Positions 35,743 through 44,577 of a stretch of 64,000 nucleotides of DNA are shown here, piece by piece. Within the stretch, counting starts at the first letter, position 1. The number at the start of each line of letters is the position of its first letter. The DNA is taken from assembly GCF_900100735.1 (NCBI RefSeq), contig NZ_FNCJ01000012.1:1-64000 (forward strand). Reading direction: 5' to 3'. Origin of the DNA: Paraburkholderia phenazinium. Its GTDB lineage: Bacteria; Pseudomonadota; Gammaproteobacteria; Burkholderiales; Burkholderiaceae. Position numbers and translations under genes: made by a program. Below the pieces are notes generated by a model that saw only the letters and a list, made by a program, of their open reading frames with translations, searched no databases and had not been told where the DNA came from.

Positions 35743-36600
35743 TTAGTTGTCGAGCCGCCGGCCCGGCGTGCCGCCGATTTCGAGCGCGATCCTGGAGATG
35801 CACTCGAGCAGCAGGGGCGCCGCACGCGTGATCAGCCAGTCGCGAGGGCACTGGTGCGCGGAGCCGCCGCAATTGACCGCGTAGCGTTCGCCCGAGGGGC
35901 CGATGAAGCCCGCCGCGATCGCATTCAGGCCGTCGTGCCATTCGCCGGTCGCGATCGCGAAACCTTGTGCGGTGGTTTCGTGCAGCGCGTTCTCGAGCCG
36001 GTTGCTGATGTGCCCCCAGTCGTCGCCCTCGGCAGCCTGCAGTCCGAGCAGCAGCTTTTGCCGTTCGGGTTCCGCGAGCACGGCCAGATAGGCACGGCCG
36101 ACGGCTGTGCGGCTCAGATTCATCCGCGAGCCGACGTCGAGCCGCGACACGAGGACGGCCGAGCGCGGCTTGATGGCGTCGATGACCACCATGTCGAGGC
36201 GGTCGCGCACGGCCAGATGCACCGACAGCGAGGTGCGCTCGGCGAGCTCGATCAGGAACGGCCGTGAGCGTGAGCGAATGTCGAAGTTGCGCAGAAAGCC
36301 GTTGCTCAATTCCAGGACCGAAGAGGTGAGCACGAACCGTTCGCTGTCCGGCAGCCGGAACAGGAAGCCTGCGCTGACGAGCTTGGCGGTGATGCGCGAG
36401 ACCGTCGGCTTCGGAATGCCGGTGAGTTCGGTCAGCTCACGATTGCTGAGCGGCGCATCCGCTGCGGCGATGCAGCGCAGCACGGTCAGGCCGCGCGCCA
36501 GCGCCGTGACTTCGTCACCGGAGCCGTCTTTTTCCCTGACGGGTTCGCTACTGCGTGGAGGGGTGGATTCGTGGTTCATCTCATTTTTATGGAACTTCAT
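35743..36600 (-). CDS. IclR-family transcriptional regulator
   Basis: The 285-residue protein has an N-terminal winged helix (about 30-95: ALARGLTVLRCIAAADAPLS, then TGIPKPTVSRITAKLVSAGF) and the IclR ligand-binding domain (about 110-275, with AVGRAYLAVL and GEWHDGLNAIAAGF). IclR regulators usually sense small aromatic or keto acids and act next to their catabolic genes; no such partner is adjacent here, so target and ligand are unknown. It is upstream of the mdtABC operon in the same direction, 453 bp away. Starts at 36600 and 36579 are both possible; neither has a strong ribosome site. Confidence 0.88.
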   Translation of the reverse strand: MKFHKNEMNHESTPPRSSEPVREKDGSGDEVTALARGLTVLRCIAAADAPLSNRELTELTGIPKPTVSRITAKLVSAGFLFRLPDSERFVLTSSVLELSNGFLRNFDIRSRSRPFLIELAERTSLSVHLAVRDRLDMVVIDAIKPRSAVLVSRLDVGSRMNLSRTAVGRAYLAVLAEPERQKLLLGLQAAEGDDWGHISNRLENALHETTAQGFAIATGEWHDGLNAIAAGFIGPSGERYAVNCGGSAHQCPRDWLITRAAPLLLECISRIALEIGGTPGRRLDN

Positions 36601-36691
36601 TTCAATTTATGCGTCCGTGCTGTTACGCCGAACCCGGGGCGGCAGTGCCGAACTTGCACCATAATGACGCATGCTGGCCCCATTTCATATG

Positions 36692-36703
36692 ACAATTCAT
36701 TGT
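36692..36703. promoter_or_regulatory. Palindrome upstream of the iclR-type gene
   Basis: ACAAT-TC-ATTGT is a perfect dyad about 90 bp before the regulator start. It could be an autoregulatory operator; there is no independent support. Confidence 0.25.
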
Positions 36704-36748
36704 AGTAGAAGGGGCTGGCCAACAGAGCATCGGTCCTTTAGATTTTGC

Positions 36749-36777
36749 TTGACTTAGTCAGCATAACCGTAAAAAAT
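36749..36777 (+). promoter_or_regulatory. Possible sigma-70 promoter for the candidate RNA
   Basis: TTGACT at 36749-36754 is followed 17 bp later by the A-rich AAAAAT (36772-36777). The -35 overlaps the dyad TGAC-TTA-GTCA. The -10 match is modest. Confidence 0.3.
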
Positions 36778-36783
36778 GGAATC

Positions 36784-36998
36784 TCATTTCGAAAGAAAGG
36801 CTTGCGTGTGAGTTTTCACGGTGGCCTGAGCCCAGCCCGGCATGCTGTCAAGCCCGGGCCAGTAAGGCGCTAGCGGCACAGATCACACGTGCGGCCCCAT
36901 CAGGCGACACTTTCGAATCCCCTCTCTCAGGTTCTAGCACGGCCCTCGGAATGGCTAGAACTTTTTAAGGCGTCACGGTTACGTGACGCCTTTTTTTT
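36784..36998 (+). ncRNA. Candidate structured small RNA (~215 nt)
   Basis: This stretch has an orphan Rho-independent terminator with no normal gene in front of it. Within it, TTCGAAAG (36788-36795) can pair with CTTTCGAA (36910-36917), closing a domain that contains GCCCGG / CCGGGC (835-840 with 854-859 of 36 kb). A further stem GTTCTAGC / GCTAGAAC lies just before the terminator. An alternative is a 21-codon peptide starting at GTG 36808 (MSFHGGLSPA...) with AAGG upstream and ending at 36873. It does not match the 6S RNA landmarks I know. The family is unknown; the 5' end is a guess. Confidence 0.33.
36967..36998 (+). terminator. Strong Rho-independent terminator
   Basis: A perfect 11-bp stem (AAGGCGTCACG / CGTGACGCCTT) with loop GTTA is followed by eight T residues. 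It is not preceded by any convincing long CDS on the plus strand. Confidence 0.85.
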
Positions 36999-37205
36999 GT
37001 GCGTTTGCTGCGCGCAACAACGTCCGCACCCATCCCTCTTGATCCTTTCGTGGTACCGATACTGTGAATCGGCCGGTTGACCTTGGGCGTCTCCTGCCCG
37101 AACTGCTATCTTGAATAGAGGCCTTGGTACAGTCGACAGTCGAATGATGCAACTGTCGCAGCGAGCGCCGCGCGCACTGAAAAAGTCCCCGCCTGGAGGT
37201 GCATG

Positions 37206-37562
37206 ATGGTCGAAGTGACGTGGCTTGTTGTGGCTGACGGAGGTCGCGCGCGCGTGTTCCAGATGCCTGGACTCACGCTCGACTTGAAGGAGGTCGAAGA
37301 TCTCGTCAACGACGAATACACCGGAACGGTTCTAACCGAGAAGGACCGCGAGAAGTTTGCCAAGCGCGTTGGCGAATACATCGAGAAGGGGCGGCTTCAT
37401 CAAAACTACAATCGATTGAGGCTCGCTATCGAGCCCAAGTTTCTCGGCATGGTGCGTGCGGATCTGAGCGAGGACACGCGTCGCTTGATATTCGAGCAAA
37501 TCAGCGAGGATCTGTCGGCGCTCAACACCAGCGAAATCGAGGCGCATCTGCGGCGGCACTGA
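37206..37562 (+). CDS. Host-attachment family protein
   Basis: The 118-residue protein fits the family annotated as required for attachment to host cells. It begins VTWLVVADGGRARVFQ, the family's first-strand signature, and continues with EYTGTVLTEKDREKFAKRVGEYIEKG and KFLGMVRADLSEDTRRLIF. No signal peptide or membrane segment is present, so a direct surface role is doubtful; the name comes from an Agrobacterium phenotype. GGAGGT at 37195-37200 is 5 nt before ATG 37206; ATG 37203 is too close. Such genes often occur with stress and low-oxygen genes in Burkholderia, which fits the genes that follow. Confidence 0.82.
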   Translation: MVEVTWLVVADGGRARVFQMPGLTLDLKEVEDLVNDEYTGTVLTEKDREKFAKRVGEYIEKGRLHQNYNRLRLAIEPKFLGMVRADLSEDTRRLIFEQISEDLSALNTSEIEAHLRRH

Positions 37563-37575
37563 CCGGCAGCGGGAT

Positions 37576-37893
37576 TCAACCGTTGATGTCGGGCCCTTGC
37601 GATTTTTCTTCCACGTCACGGAACCAGACTTCTGTACGGGCCCGTTCCGCTACCCAGGAGTGCGACTGTGGCGTGTTGAACTCACGATCGATAAACCGTT
37701 GGCCCCATTCGACCGCGTCTCTAACTGCTTCTGCTTCAGTCAGCCATTCGGGCTGAACGGTCATGGGACGAAGGTCGATGACCTTTCCCTCGCTGTTTTT
37801 CAGGCTGACATGTGCAACCCAGGCACCGAGCGCGTTGGTCTCGGAGCACACGACGATCTCAAAGCCGCCGTAAGAAACCGTGCTTGCTGGCAT
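37576..37893 (-). CDS. Hypothetical protein (~105 residues)
   Basis: I do not recognise this family with certainty. The 105-residue product begins MPASTVSYGGFEIVVCSETN and has an acidic, Trp-containing second half ending DVEEKSQGPDING. There are no membrane segments; one cysteine (near residue 16). The alternation of hydrophobic residues suggests a small alpha/beta fold, and I loosely recall similar proteins in Burkholderia stress loci. ATG 37893 has GAGGAG upstream, whereas the longer reading (to 37968) does not. It is convergent with the host-attachment gene, 13 bp apart. Confidence 0.65.
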   Translation of the reverse strand: MPASTVSYGGFEIVVCSETNALGAWVAHVSLKNSEGKVIDLRPMTVQPEWLTEAEAVRDAVEWGQRFIDREFNTPQSHSWVAERARTEVWFRDVEEKSQGPDING

Positions 37894-38100
37894 CGTGCGC
37901 TCCTCTAACGTTGGTGGCTGAAATCCGTTCATGATCCGGCGTGCATGTGTCTCACCGTGAGCCATCATGCCGTAATTTCAGCATGGCGGCACAAGGAAAT
38001 TAGGCATGGACATTGCTGATCCGTCCGTTTGGCGCGAAGCCTCGCACTCGTATGAGGAACCCGCGAGGCCCGATATCACTCCTTGCATGAGGTGCTGGAA

Positions 38101-38298
38101 ATGCAGGAATTCGATTTCTACATTAACCTGAAGAAGCCAACACTCGGGCTATATGTCCGTAAGGATGCGGGCCTGCCCGATCTCGCCGACCAAAGCGACT
38201 GGCAGTTCGAGGGGCATGAGTGGGAGAGCGAGCTGGCACCGGGACTCCTGAAGGAACTCGAGGCCAATGGCCATGCATTTCAGGAACTGGGTGCCTAG
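38101..38298 (+). CDS. Small acidic hypothetical protein (65 residues)
   Basis: A 65-residue protein beginning MQEFDFYINLKKPTLGLYV, rich in Glu, Asp and Leu, with no signal peptide. It has codon use like its neighbours and lies 57 bp before the DksA-like gene in the same direction. GAGG lies about 9 nt before ATG 38101; ATG 38083 is an alternative. Family unknown to me; an operon with the DksA-like and Clp genes is plausible but 478 bp separate the latter. Confidence 0.6.
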   Translation: MQEFDFYINLKKPTLGLYVRKDAGLPDLADQSDWQFEGHEWESELAPGLLKELEANGHAFQELGA

Positions 38299-38355
38299 TC
38301 GTTGGCGCAAGGCCGACTGGAGCGAATGGAGCGCATCAAGGTAAGGGAGGGAACC

Positions 38356-38736
38356 ATGTCGGACCAACAGGGAGGCTTGAGTGAGGCGTTCATCGCGCAG
38401 CAGCGCACGCGCCTCGAGGCGCTGCGCCGCGAACTGCTGGGCGGCGAGGAAAATACCATCGCAGACGAGCGGACCTCGCAGGAGGAGCATGGCGACGAGG
38501 CCGAGGAGTTCGAAGACGACGCGCAAGGCATGGCACAGGATGAGATCAACCAGTCGCTGCGCAACGTGAACGACCTGCGCATTGCAGATATCCAGCGCGC
38601 GCTGCAGAAGATCGACGAAGGCACCTACGGCCGGTCGGACGAAAGTGGCGACCCGATACCGAAGGCCCGGCTCGAGGCCATGCCGGAGGCTATCTACACC
38701 GTTGAGGAGCAGGGGCGCCGCGAGGCCGGCAAGTAA
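38356..38736 (+). CDS. DksA/TraR-family protein lacking zinc-finger cysteines
   Basis: The 126-residue protein keeps the DksA/TraR layout: an N-terminal coiled coil (about 12-85, with acidic residues near the expected tip) and the C-terminal block EGTYGRSDESGDPIPKARLEA. All four zinc-binding cysteines are replaced, by S94, S97, T115 and E118. P. aeruginosa DksA2 is a known member that works without a full zinc finger, under oxidative or zinc-poor conditions; that is an analogy only. A role in binding the secondary channel of RNA polymerase is inferred from the fold. ATG 38356 is chosen for its GGGAGGG ribosome site. Confidence 0.8.
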   Translation: MSDQQGGLSEAFIAQQRTRLEALRRELLGGEENTIADERTSQEEHGDEAEEFEDDAQGMAQDEINQSLRNVNDLRIADIQRALQKIDEGTYGRSDESGDPIPKARLEAMPEAIYTVEEQGRREAGK

Positions 38737-39214
38737 ACAGTGGCGGGGGCCGAGTGCGCTGCATCGGCCACCCCGTGGAGCTACAGCTGGGAGGCCACCT
38801 CGTTCGGATGGACCCGTCTCCATCGAAGTCGCAATGAAGTCTCGCGCACCATGATAGCGTCGGGCTGGTCGTCCAATGCCTATCATCGGAAAAACCGATG
38901 TTCCCTTGGCGGCGATTAATTCATAAAATTCAAGGGCGGATTTAGCCTTCGTTCTGCTAATCATAGGCACGCCGGCGCTCGAGCGCCGACCATAAGCTGC
39001 CCGATGCACAAATCCAGATCGCATCGACCCGTGTCTTTCGGACATCGCTCGCCGAAAACGGACAGGGACGGAAATCCCGCGCGACAAATGCGGTGCAGCA
39101 CCGAGGACCGTACCAACACGGCAATCCGTCTCTGCGAGCCTGCGCAATTCACATGAACGCGTCCCCAAACCTTTAACGAAGCCAGATGCTTTAACTGATA
39201 AAGGTGACTCTACA
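38737..39214. other. Intergenic region before the clp gene
   Basis: This 478-bp gap has no coding frame. CCCCAAAC at 39163-39170 faintly recalls a sigma-32 -10 element, but there is no good CTTGAA partner at the right distance. A GGCCGA/TCGGCC stem follows the DksA-like stop codon without a T-run. Confidence 0.4.
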
Positions 39215-42043
39215 ATGCCCGCCCTTTGCGAAATCTGTAATGCCCGTCCCGCTGTCGCCCGTGTGACCGTTGTGCAGAATGGCGAGCGGAAATCCATGTC
39301 GATCTGCGACTACGACTATCGGCAACTGATGCGTCATCAGAGCATGGTCAACCCGTTCGACTCGCTGCTTGGCGGGGGTGGGCTGTCGCGCTTGTTCGGC
39401 GGTCTTGGCGGCGCCGGTGACGAAGACGACCACGATGCGGGATATGCCGCCGAGGTGCCGCGCGAGTCGGTCGACGCCACCGATGCTTTCAGCGAGCAGA
39501 CACTCGAATTGCTGCAGCGCGCCGCGGAGAAAGCCCATGAGCTGCAACGCACCGAACTCGATACCGAACACCTGCTTTACGTGCTGGCGGACGCCGATGT
39601 GTGTGCCGCGCTGCTCAAGGAACTGAAGCTCTCGCCGCAGGACATCAAAGGCTATATCGACCAGCATGCGCAAAAGGGCAACGCCAATCCCGACGCGCCG
39701 ATCGACAAGATGACCATCTCGCCGCGCATGAAAAAAGCGTTCCAGTACGCGTTCCAGGCGTCGCGCGATCTGGGGCATTCATACGTCGGCCCGGAGCATC
39801 TGCTGATCGGGCTTTCGGCCGTGCCGGACAGCATCGCCGGCGCATTGCTGAAGAAGTACGGCGTGACGCCGGAAGCGTTGCGGCAGAAGGTCGTGAAAGT
39901 CGTCGGCAAAGGCGCCGAGGACGGGCGCGTCGACACGCCGACGGGCACACCCACGCTCGACAAGTTCGGGCGTGACCTCACGGCCATGGCGCGGCAGGGC
40001 AAGCTCGACCCGGTACTGGGACGGGCGCAGGAAATCGAGAGCACGATCGAGGTGCTCGCGCGGCGCAAGAAGAACAATCCGGTGCTGATCGGCGAACCCG
40101 GCGTCGGCAAGACCGCGATCGTCGAGGGCCTGGCACAGCGCATCGTCAACGACGACGTCCCGGAAAATCTGCGCGGCAAGCGGCTCGTCGAGGTCAACAT
40201 CAATTCGATGGTAGCGGGCGCGAAGTATCGCGGCGAATTCGAGGAGCGCGCCAAGCAACTGATCGACGAAGTCACGGCGAAGCAGGACGAACTGGTTCTG
40301 TTTATCGATGAACTGCATACGATCGTGGGCGCTGGGCAAGGCGGAGGAGAGGGTGGCCTCGATATCGCCAACGTGCTCAAACCTGCGCTGGCGCGCGGCG
40401 AGCTCAGCCTGATCGGCGCCACGACGCTCAACGAATATCAGAAGTACGTCGAGAAGGACGCCGCGCTCGAGCGGCGTTTCCAGCCGGTGTTGGTGCCGGA
40501 GCCGACGGTCGAGCAGACCATCGTCATCCTGCGCGGCCTGCGCGACAAGCTCGAAGCGCATCACCAGGTGACCTTTGCCGACGACGCGTTTGTTGCCGCC
40601 GCTGAAATGTCGGACCGTTACATTACCTCACGCTTTTTGCCCGACAAAGCTATCGACCTGATCGACCAGGCTGCGGCAAGGGTGCGCATTGGTGCGACTT
40701 CGCGTCCTGCGGACATTCAGGAACTCGAAGCCGAAATCGCCCAGCTCAAGCGCGAGCAGGATTATGCCTCGTCGCGCAAACGCTTCGATGAGGCGAAAAA
40801 GTTCGAGGAACGCATTGGCGAGAAGCAGGCGAAACTCGACGAGCAGATGGAGGCGTGGCAGCGCAAGACCGGCTCGGAAACGCTCGAAGTGACGGTGGCG
40901 GCCATCGCCGAAGTGGTCTCGCGTCTCACTGGCATTCCCGTCACGGAGCTGACACAGGTAGAGCGCCAGAAGCTGATGGATATGGAGGAGAAGCTCCGCG
41001 AGCGGGTGGTCGGCCAGGACGACGCGGTGCTTGCGGTGAGCGACGCCGTGCGCTTGTCGCGTGCGGGCCTCGGTCAGGCGAACCGGCCGATTGCCACCTT
41101 CCTGTTCCTCGGGCCCACCGGAGTCGGCAAGACCGAACTCGCGAAGGCGCTGGCAGAAACGGTCTTCGGCGACGAACAGGCGGTGATCCGCATCGATATG
41201 TCCGAGTATATGGAGCGTCACGCGGTGGCGCGCTTGATCGGCGCGCCTCCAGGTTATGTCGGTTATGACGAGGGTGGCCAGCTCACTGAGCGCGTTCGGC
41301 GGCGTCCGTACTGCGTGATCCTGCTCGATGAGATCGAGAAGGCTCATCCGGACGTGAGCAATGTGCTGCTGCAGGTCTTCGACGATGGACGCCTGACCGA
41401 CGGCAAGGGCCGGGTCGTGGACTTCAGCAACACCATCATCATTGCCACGAGCAATCTCGGCGCCTCGATCATTATGGATAACCTCGAGAAACCCGAGAAA
41501 GATCGCCTGGCTGAAAAGGCCATGCGCGAGGAGTTGATGGGCGTGCTCAAGGGCCACTTCCGTCCGGAGTTCCTGAACCGGATCGACGAAATCATCGTCT
41601 TCCATGGGTTGTCTCGCAACAATATCCGCGCAATCGTGCAAATCCAGCTCGAACGGGTCGAGCGCACCGCCGCGGCGCAGGACATTACGCTCAAGATGGA
41701 CCCGTCGCTGGTCGATCATCTCGCCGAGGCTGGCTATCGGCCCGAGTTCGGCGCGCGCGAACTGAAGCGCCAGATTCGCCAGGAGCTGGAAACCCGGCTC
41801 GCCAAGGAGATTCTCGGCAACCGCCTGCAGTCGGGCGACAGTGTTGAGGTCAGTTACGACAAGGCAAGCGACGAAGTGAAGTTCAGCAAGCGCGAGGCGA
41901 CTCCCCCTGCTTCCAAAGCGAAGGACGAGAAGAGCGCCAATGGTGCGGCGGGTGCGGATGGCGGTAGTGGACGTGCGAAGAAAAAGCCGTCTAAAAAGCC
42001 CAGCAGTCCAGAATCGGCTGCAAGTGCTCACACGAAGCACTGA
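39215..42043 (+). CDS. clpK: ClpK/ClpG-type AAA+ disaggregase
   Basis: The 942-residue HSP100 protein has an extra N-terminal module with C5-x2-C8 and C31 (fourth position Asp34), the hallmark of ClpG/ClpK. A Clp-N domain (about 90-235), two AAA+ domains (Walker A GEPGVGKT near 293 and GPTGVGKT near 632; Walker B VLFIDELHT and VILLDEIEK) and a short middle coiled coil (about 500-550) follow. No [ILV]-G-[FL] ClpP-docking loop is seen near SNLGASIIMDN, so it should act as a stand-alone disaggregase rather than a protease partner. The C-terminal 50 residues are Lys/Ser/Ala-rich. AAAGGTGA precedes the ATG. ClpA/ClpC is the main alternative. Confidence 0.83.
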   Translation: MPALCEICNARPAVARVTVVQNGERKSMSICDYDYRQLMRHQSMVNPFDSLLGGGGLSRLFGGLGGAGDEDDHDAGYAAEVPRESVDATDAFSEQTLELLQRAAEKAHELQRTELDTEHLLYVLADADVCAALLKELKLSPQDIKGYIDQHAQKGNANPDAPIDKMTISPRMKKAFQYAFQASRDLGHSYVGPEHLLIGLSAVPDSIAGALLKKYGVTPEALRQKVVKVVGKGAEDGRVDTPTGTPTLDKFGRDLTAMARQGKLDPVLGRAQEIESTIEVLARRKKNNPVLIGEPGVGKTAIVEGLAQRIVNDDVPENLRGKRLVEVNINSMVAGAKYRGEFEERAKQLIDEVTAKQDELVLFIDELHTIVGAGQGGGEGGLDIANVLKPALARGELSLIGATTLNEYQKYVEKDAALERRFQPVLVPEPTVEQTIVILRGLRDKLEAHHQVTFADDAFVAAAEMSDRYITSRFLPDKAIDLIDQAAARVRIGATSRPADIQELEAEIAQLKREQDYASSRKRFDEAKKFEERIGEKQAKLDEQMEAWQRKTGSETLEVTVAAIAEVVSRLTGIPVTELTQVERQKLMDMEEKLRERVVGQDDAVLAVSDAVRLSRAGLGQANRPIATFLFLGPTGVGKTELAKALAETVFGDEQAVIRIDMSEYMERHAVARLIGAPPGYVGYDEGGQLTERVRRRPYCVILLDEIEKAHPDVSNVLLQVFDDGRLTDGKGRVVDFSNTIIIATSNLGASIIMDNLEKPEKDRLAEKAMREELMGVLKGHFRPEFLNRIDEIIVFHGLSRNNIRAIVQIQLERVERTAAAQDITLKMDPSLVDHLAEAGYRPEFGARELKRQIRQELETRLAKEILGNRLQSGDSVEVSYDKASDEVKFSKREATPPASKAKDEKSANGAAGADGGSGRAKKKPSKKPSSPESAASAHTKH

Positions 42044-42054
42044 AGTGCGCAGCG

Positions 42055-42110
42055 GGCTGGGAGGAACCGCCGCGTCAGCGTCAGCGTCGACGGTGTACGG
42101 CCTCCCAGCC
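42055..42110. repeat. 10-bp inverted repeat after the clp gene
   Basis: GGCTGGGAGG (42055-42064) pairs with CCTCCCAGCC (42101-42110) around 36 nt. No T-run follows. It may be a processing or attenuator structure between the clp and ydeP-type genes. Confidence 0.45.
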
Positions 42111-42293
42111 GCTCGAAACCGGTGGTGGTGTCGCTGTACTCGTACTGTGCTGGCCCGCTGCGGCTCGATCTGTACCTTTCGTCACGCATCGATCCAACTA
42201 GACTCAAACCATATCCAAGCCTTACGCTGCGATACGGCGTAATCCACAGCAAGACCGCCTCAAGACCTCCTGGGGCAGTTCATGGAGTTTCAT

Positions 42294-44576
42294 ATGACCA
42301 CGCGACGCGAAGTTCCGGGAATCCGTCCCTATGACGCACCAGCCGGAGGTTGGGGGGCGCTGCGGGCCACCGCTCAGGCTGTCCGCACGCAGATGGAAAG
42401 CATCGAGGCGCCGATCATCCTGATGCGGACCAATCAACCCGACGGCTTCGATTGCCCGGGTTGCGCGTGGCCGGACAAGGAACACAAGTCGACCTTCCAG
42501 TTCTGCGAAAACGGCGCCAAGGCGGTCACGTGGGAAGCGACCACCAAGCGGGTGACGCCGGAGTTCTTCGAGAACAACACGGTCTCGTCGCTGTTGCAGC
42601 GCTCGGATTTCGAACTGGAGGGTCTCGGGCGGCTGACGCATCCGCTCGTCTATGACCGCGTCACGGACAAGTTCCGGGCGGTCGAATGGGAAGACGCATT
42701 CGCTCGCATCGGGGAAGTGCTGCGCGGCTTGTCCTCGCCGGACGAGGCCGAGTTCTATACCTCAGGCAGGGCGTCGAACGAGGCGGCCTACCTGTTTCAG
42801 TTGCTCGCCCGGGAATATGGCACCAACAATTTCCCGGACTGCTCGAACATGTGCCACGAGCCGACCAGCGTGGGCTTGCCGCAGTCGATCGGAATCGGCA
42901 AAGGCACGGTGTCGCTCGACGACTTCGACAAGACCGAACTGATCCTCTCGATCGGCCACAATCCCGGCACCAATCACCCGCGGATGATGGGCACACTCCA
43001 CGAATGCTCGCGGCGCAACGTTCCGATCATTGTGTTCAATCCGCTGCGCGAGCGGGCGCTTGAACGCTTCGCCGATCCGCAAAGCGTGATCGAGATGGCG
43101 ACCTTCGGATCGACCCGGATCGCGTCGACCTATTTTCAGGTCGACGCCGGCGGAGACGCGGCGGCCCTCAAGGGCATCATGAAATCGCTTCTGCAGATGG
43201 ACGCGGAGCAGGGCAACACCGTCCTTGACCACGAATTTATCGCGACGCATACCCAGGGGTTCGAGGCGTTCGCTGCCGATCTGGAAGCGACGTCATGGGA
43301 CGATATCGAAAAGGCCAGCGGACTTACGCGTGAAGATCTCGATGAGGTGGCCATTGCCTATGCAAAATCGAATGCGACGATTGTCACGTACGGAATGGGC
43401 ATTACCCAGCATAACAAAGGGACCGCCAATGTCCGGCTGATCGCCGACCTGTTGTTGTTGCGCGGCAATATCGGCAAACCCGGCGCAGGCATCTGTCCTT
43501 TGCGCGGGCATTCGAACGTGCAGGGCAACCGCACGGTCGGCATCACGGAAAAGCCCTCCGCCGCCTTCCTCAAACAGATCGAAGATGTACTCGGCTTCAA
43601 GCCGCCGCAGGCGCACGGGCACGATGCCGTCCAGGCGATGCAGGCGATGATCGCCGGCACGGCCAAGGCCCTGATTTGCCTGGGCGGGAATTTCGCGGTT
43701 GCTTTGCCCGATTCCGAGCAGTCGTTTGCCGCCATGGGCAAGCTCGATCTGAGCGTCCACCTCGGCACCAAGCTCAATCGGTCGCATCTGCTGGTAGCCA
43801 AGGAAACCTACGTGCTGCCTGTGATAGGACGCACCGAACTGGATATTCAAGCGAGCGGCCGGCAATCAATTACGGTCGAGGATTCCATGTCGATGGTCCA
43901 CGCTTCGGCGGGCAAGCTCACGCCTGCGTCCGAACACCTGAAGTCCGAACCAGCGATCATCGCCGGCATCGCCACGGCAACCTTGCCGGGCAGCAAGGTG
44001 CCGTGGAACGACCTGGTGGCCGACTACGACAAGATCCGCGATCTCATCGAGCAAACCGTGCCGGGATTCGAGGCATTCAATGCACGCATCAGAACGCCGG
44101 GAGGATTTCGCATGCCGCTGCCACCCACCGAACGCGTCTGGCCCACACCGTCGGGCAAGGCGATGTTCTCGGTGTACGGCGGAGTGAGGGAAGACGCGGA
44201 CGTGCTCGGCGCCGAAAATGTGCTGCGTCTCATCACGATCCGCAGCCACGACCAGTACAACACCACGATCTATGCGATGGACGATCGTTACCGGGGCGTA
44301 TTCGGCCGGCGCGATGTGCTGTTCATGAACGAAGACGATCTCGCCGAACGCGGACTCGAACATGGCGATCTGGTCGACATTGAAACAGTCCTGCCGGGCA
44401 GGCAACTTCGCCTGAAGAAGATCACCGCCATCGCTTACAACATCGCGCCTGGTTCGGTGGCGGCCTACTATCCGGAGGCCAATGTACTGGTGCCGCTCGA
44501 CTTTATCGACAAGGAAAGCGGCACGCCGTCGTACAAGTCGGTTCCCGTTCACGTTGTGCGTGCAGCGGAAGCCTGA
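42294..44576 (+). CDS. ydeP: YdeP/FdhF-family molybdopterin oxidoreductase
   Basis: The 760-residue protein belongs to the YdeP branch of formate-dehydrogenase-like molybdoenzymes. The N-terminal cluster region reads DCPGCAWPD and then FCENG, an atypical iron-sulfur motif characteristic of YdeP. A cysteine in SNMCHEPTSVGL is the likely molybdenum ligand, and the C-terminal dinucleotide-binding domain contains RLITIRSHDQYNTTIYAMDDRYRG. The reaction is unknown; E. coli YdeP is linked to acid resistance. GGAG at 42284-42287 supports ATG 42294 over ATG 42282. It is followed after 1 bp by cydA-type and later moaA/moaD genes, which fits a cofactor-dependent respiratory role. Confidence 0.88.
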   Translation: MTTRREVPGIRPYDAPAGGWGALRATAQAVRTQMESIEAPIILMRTNQPDGFDCPGCAWPDKEHKSTFQFCENGAKAVTWEATTKRVTPEFFENNTVSSLLQRSDFELEGLGRLTHPLVYDRVTDKFRAVEWEDAFARIGEVLRGLSSPDEAEFYTSGRASNEAAYLFQLLAREYGTNNFPDCSNMCHEPTSVGLPQSIGIGKGTVSLDDFDKTELILSIGHNPGTNHPRMMGTLHECSRRNVPIIVFNPLRERALERFADPQSVIEMATFGSTRIASTYFQVDAGGDAAALKGIMKSLLQMDAEQGNTVLDHEFIATHTQGFEAFAADLEATSWDDIEKASGLTREDLDEVAIAYAKSNATIVTYGMGITQHNKGTANVRLIADLLLLRGNIGKPGAGICPLRGHSNVQGNRTVGITEKPSAAFLKQIEDVLGFKPPQAHGHDAVQAMQAMIAGTAKALICLGGNFAVALPDSEQSFAAMGKLDLSVHLGTKLNRSHLLVAKETYVLPVIGRTELDIQASGRQSITVEDSMSMVHASAGKLTPASEHLKSEPAIIAGIATATLPGSKVPWNDLVADYDKIRDLIEQTVPGFEAFNARIRTPGGFRMPLPPTERVWPTPSGKAMFSVYGGVREDADVLGAENVLRLITIRSHDQYNTTIYAMDDRYRGVFGRRDVLFMNEDDLAERGLEHGDLVDIETVLPGRQLRLKKITAIAYNIAPGSVAAYYPEANVLVPLDFIDKESGTPSYKSVPVHVVRAAEA

Positions 44577-44577
44577 C

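Noticed and set aside
36784..36998. 6S RNA identification of the candidate RNA
   Set aside because: The landmark sequences of the central bubble and closing stem are not recognisable; only general foldability is seen.
38737..39214. Sigma-32 promoter for the Clp gene
   Set aside because: Only a partial -10 (CCCCAAAC) is present, with no CTTGAA-like -35 at 13-17 bp.
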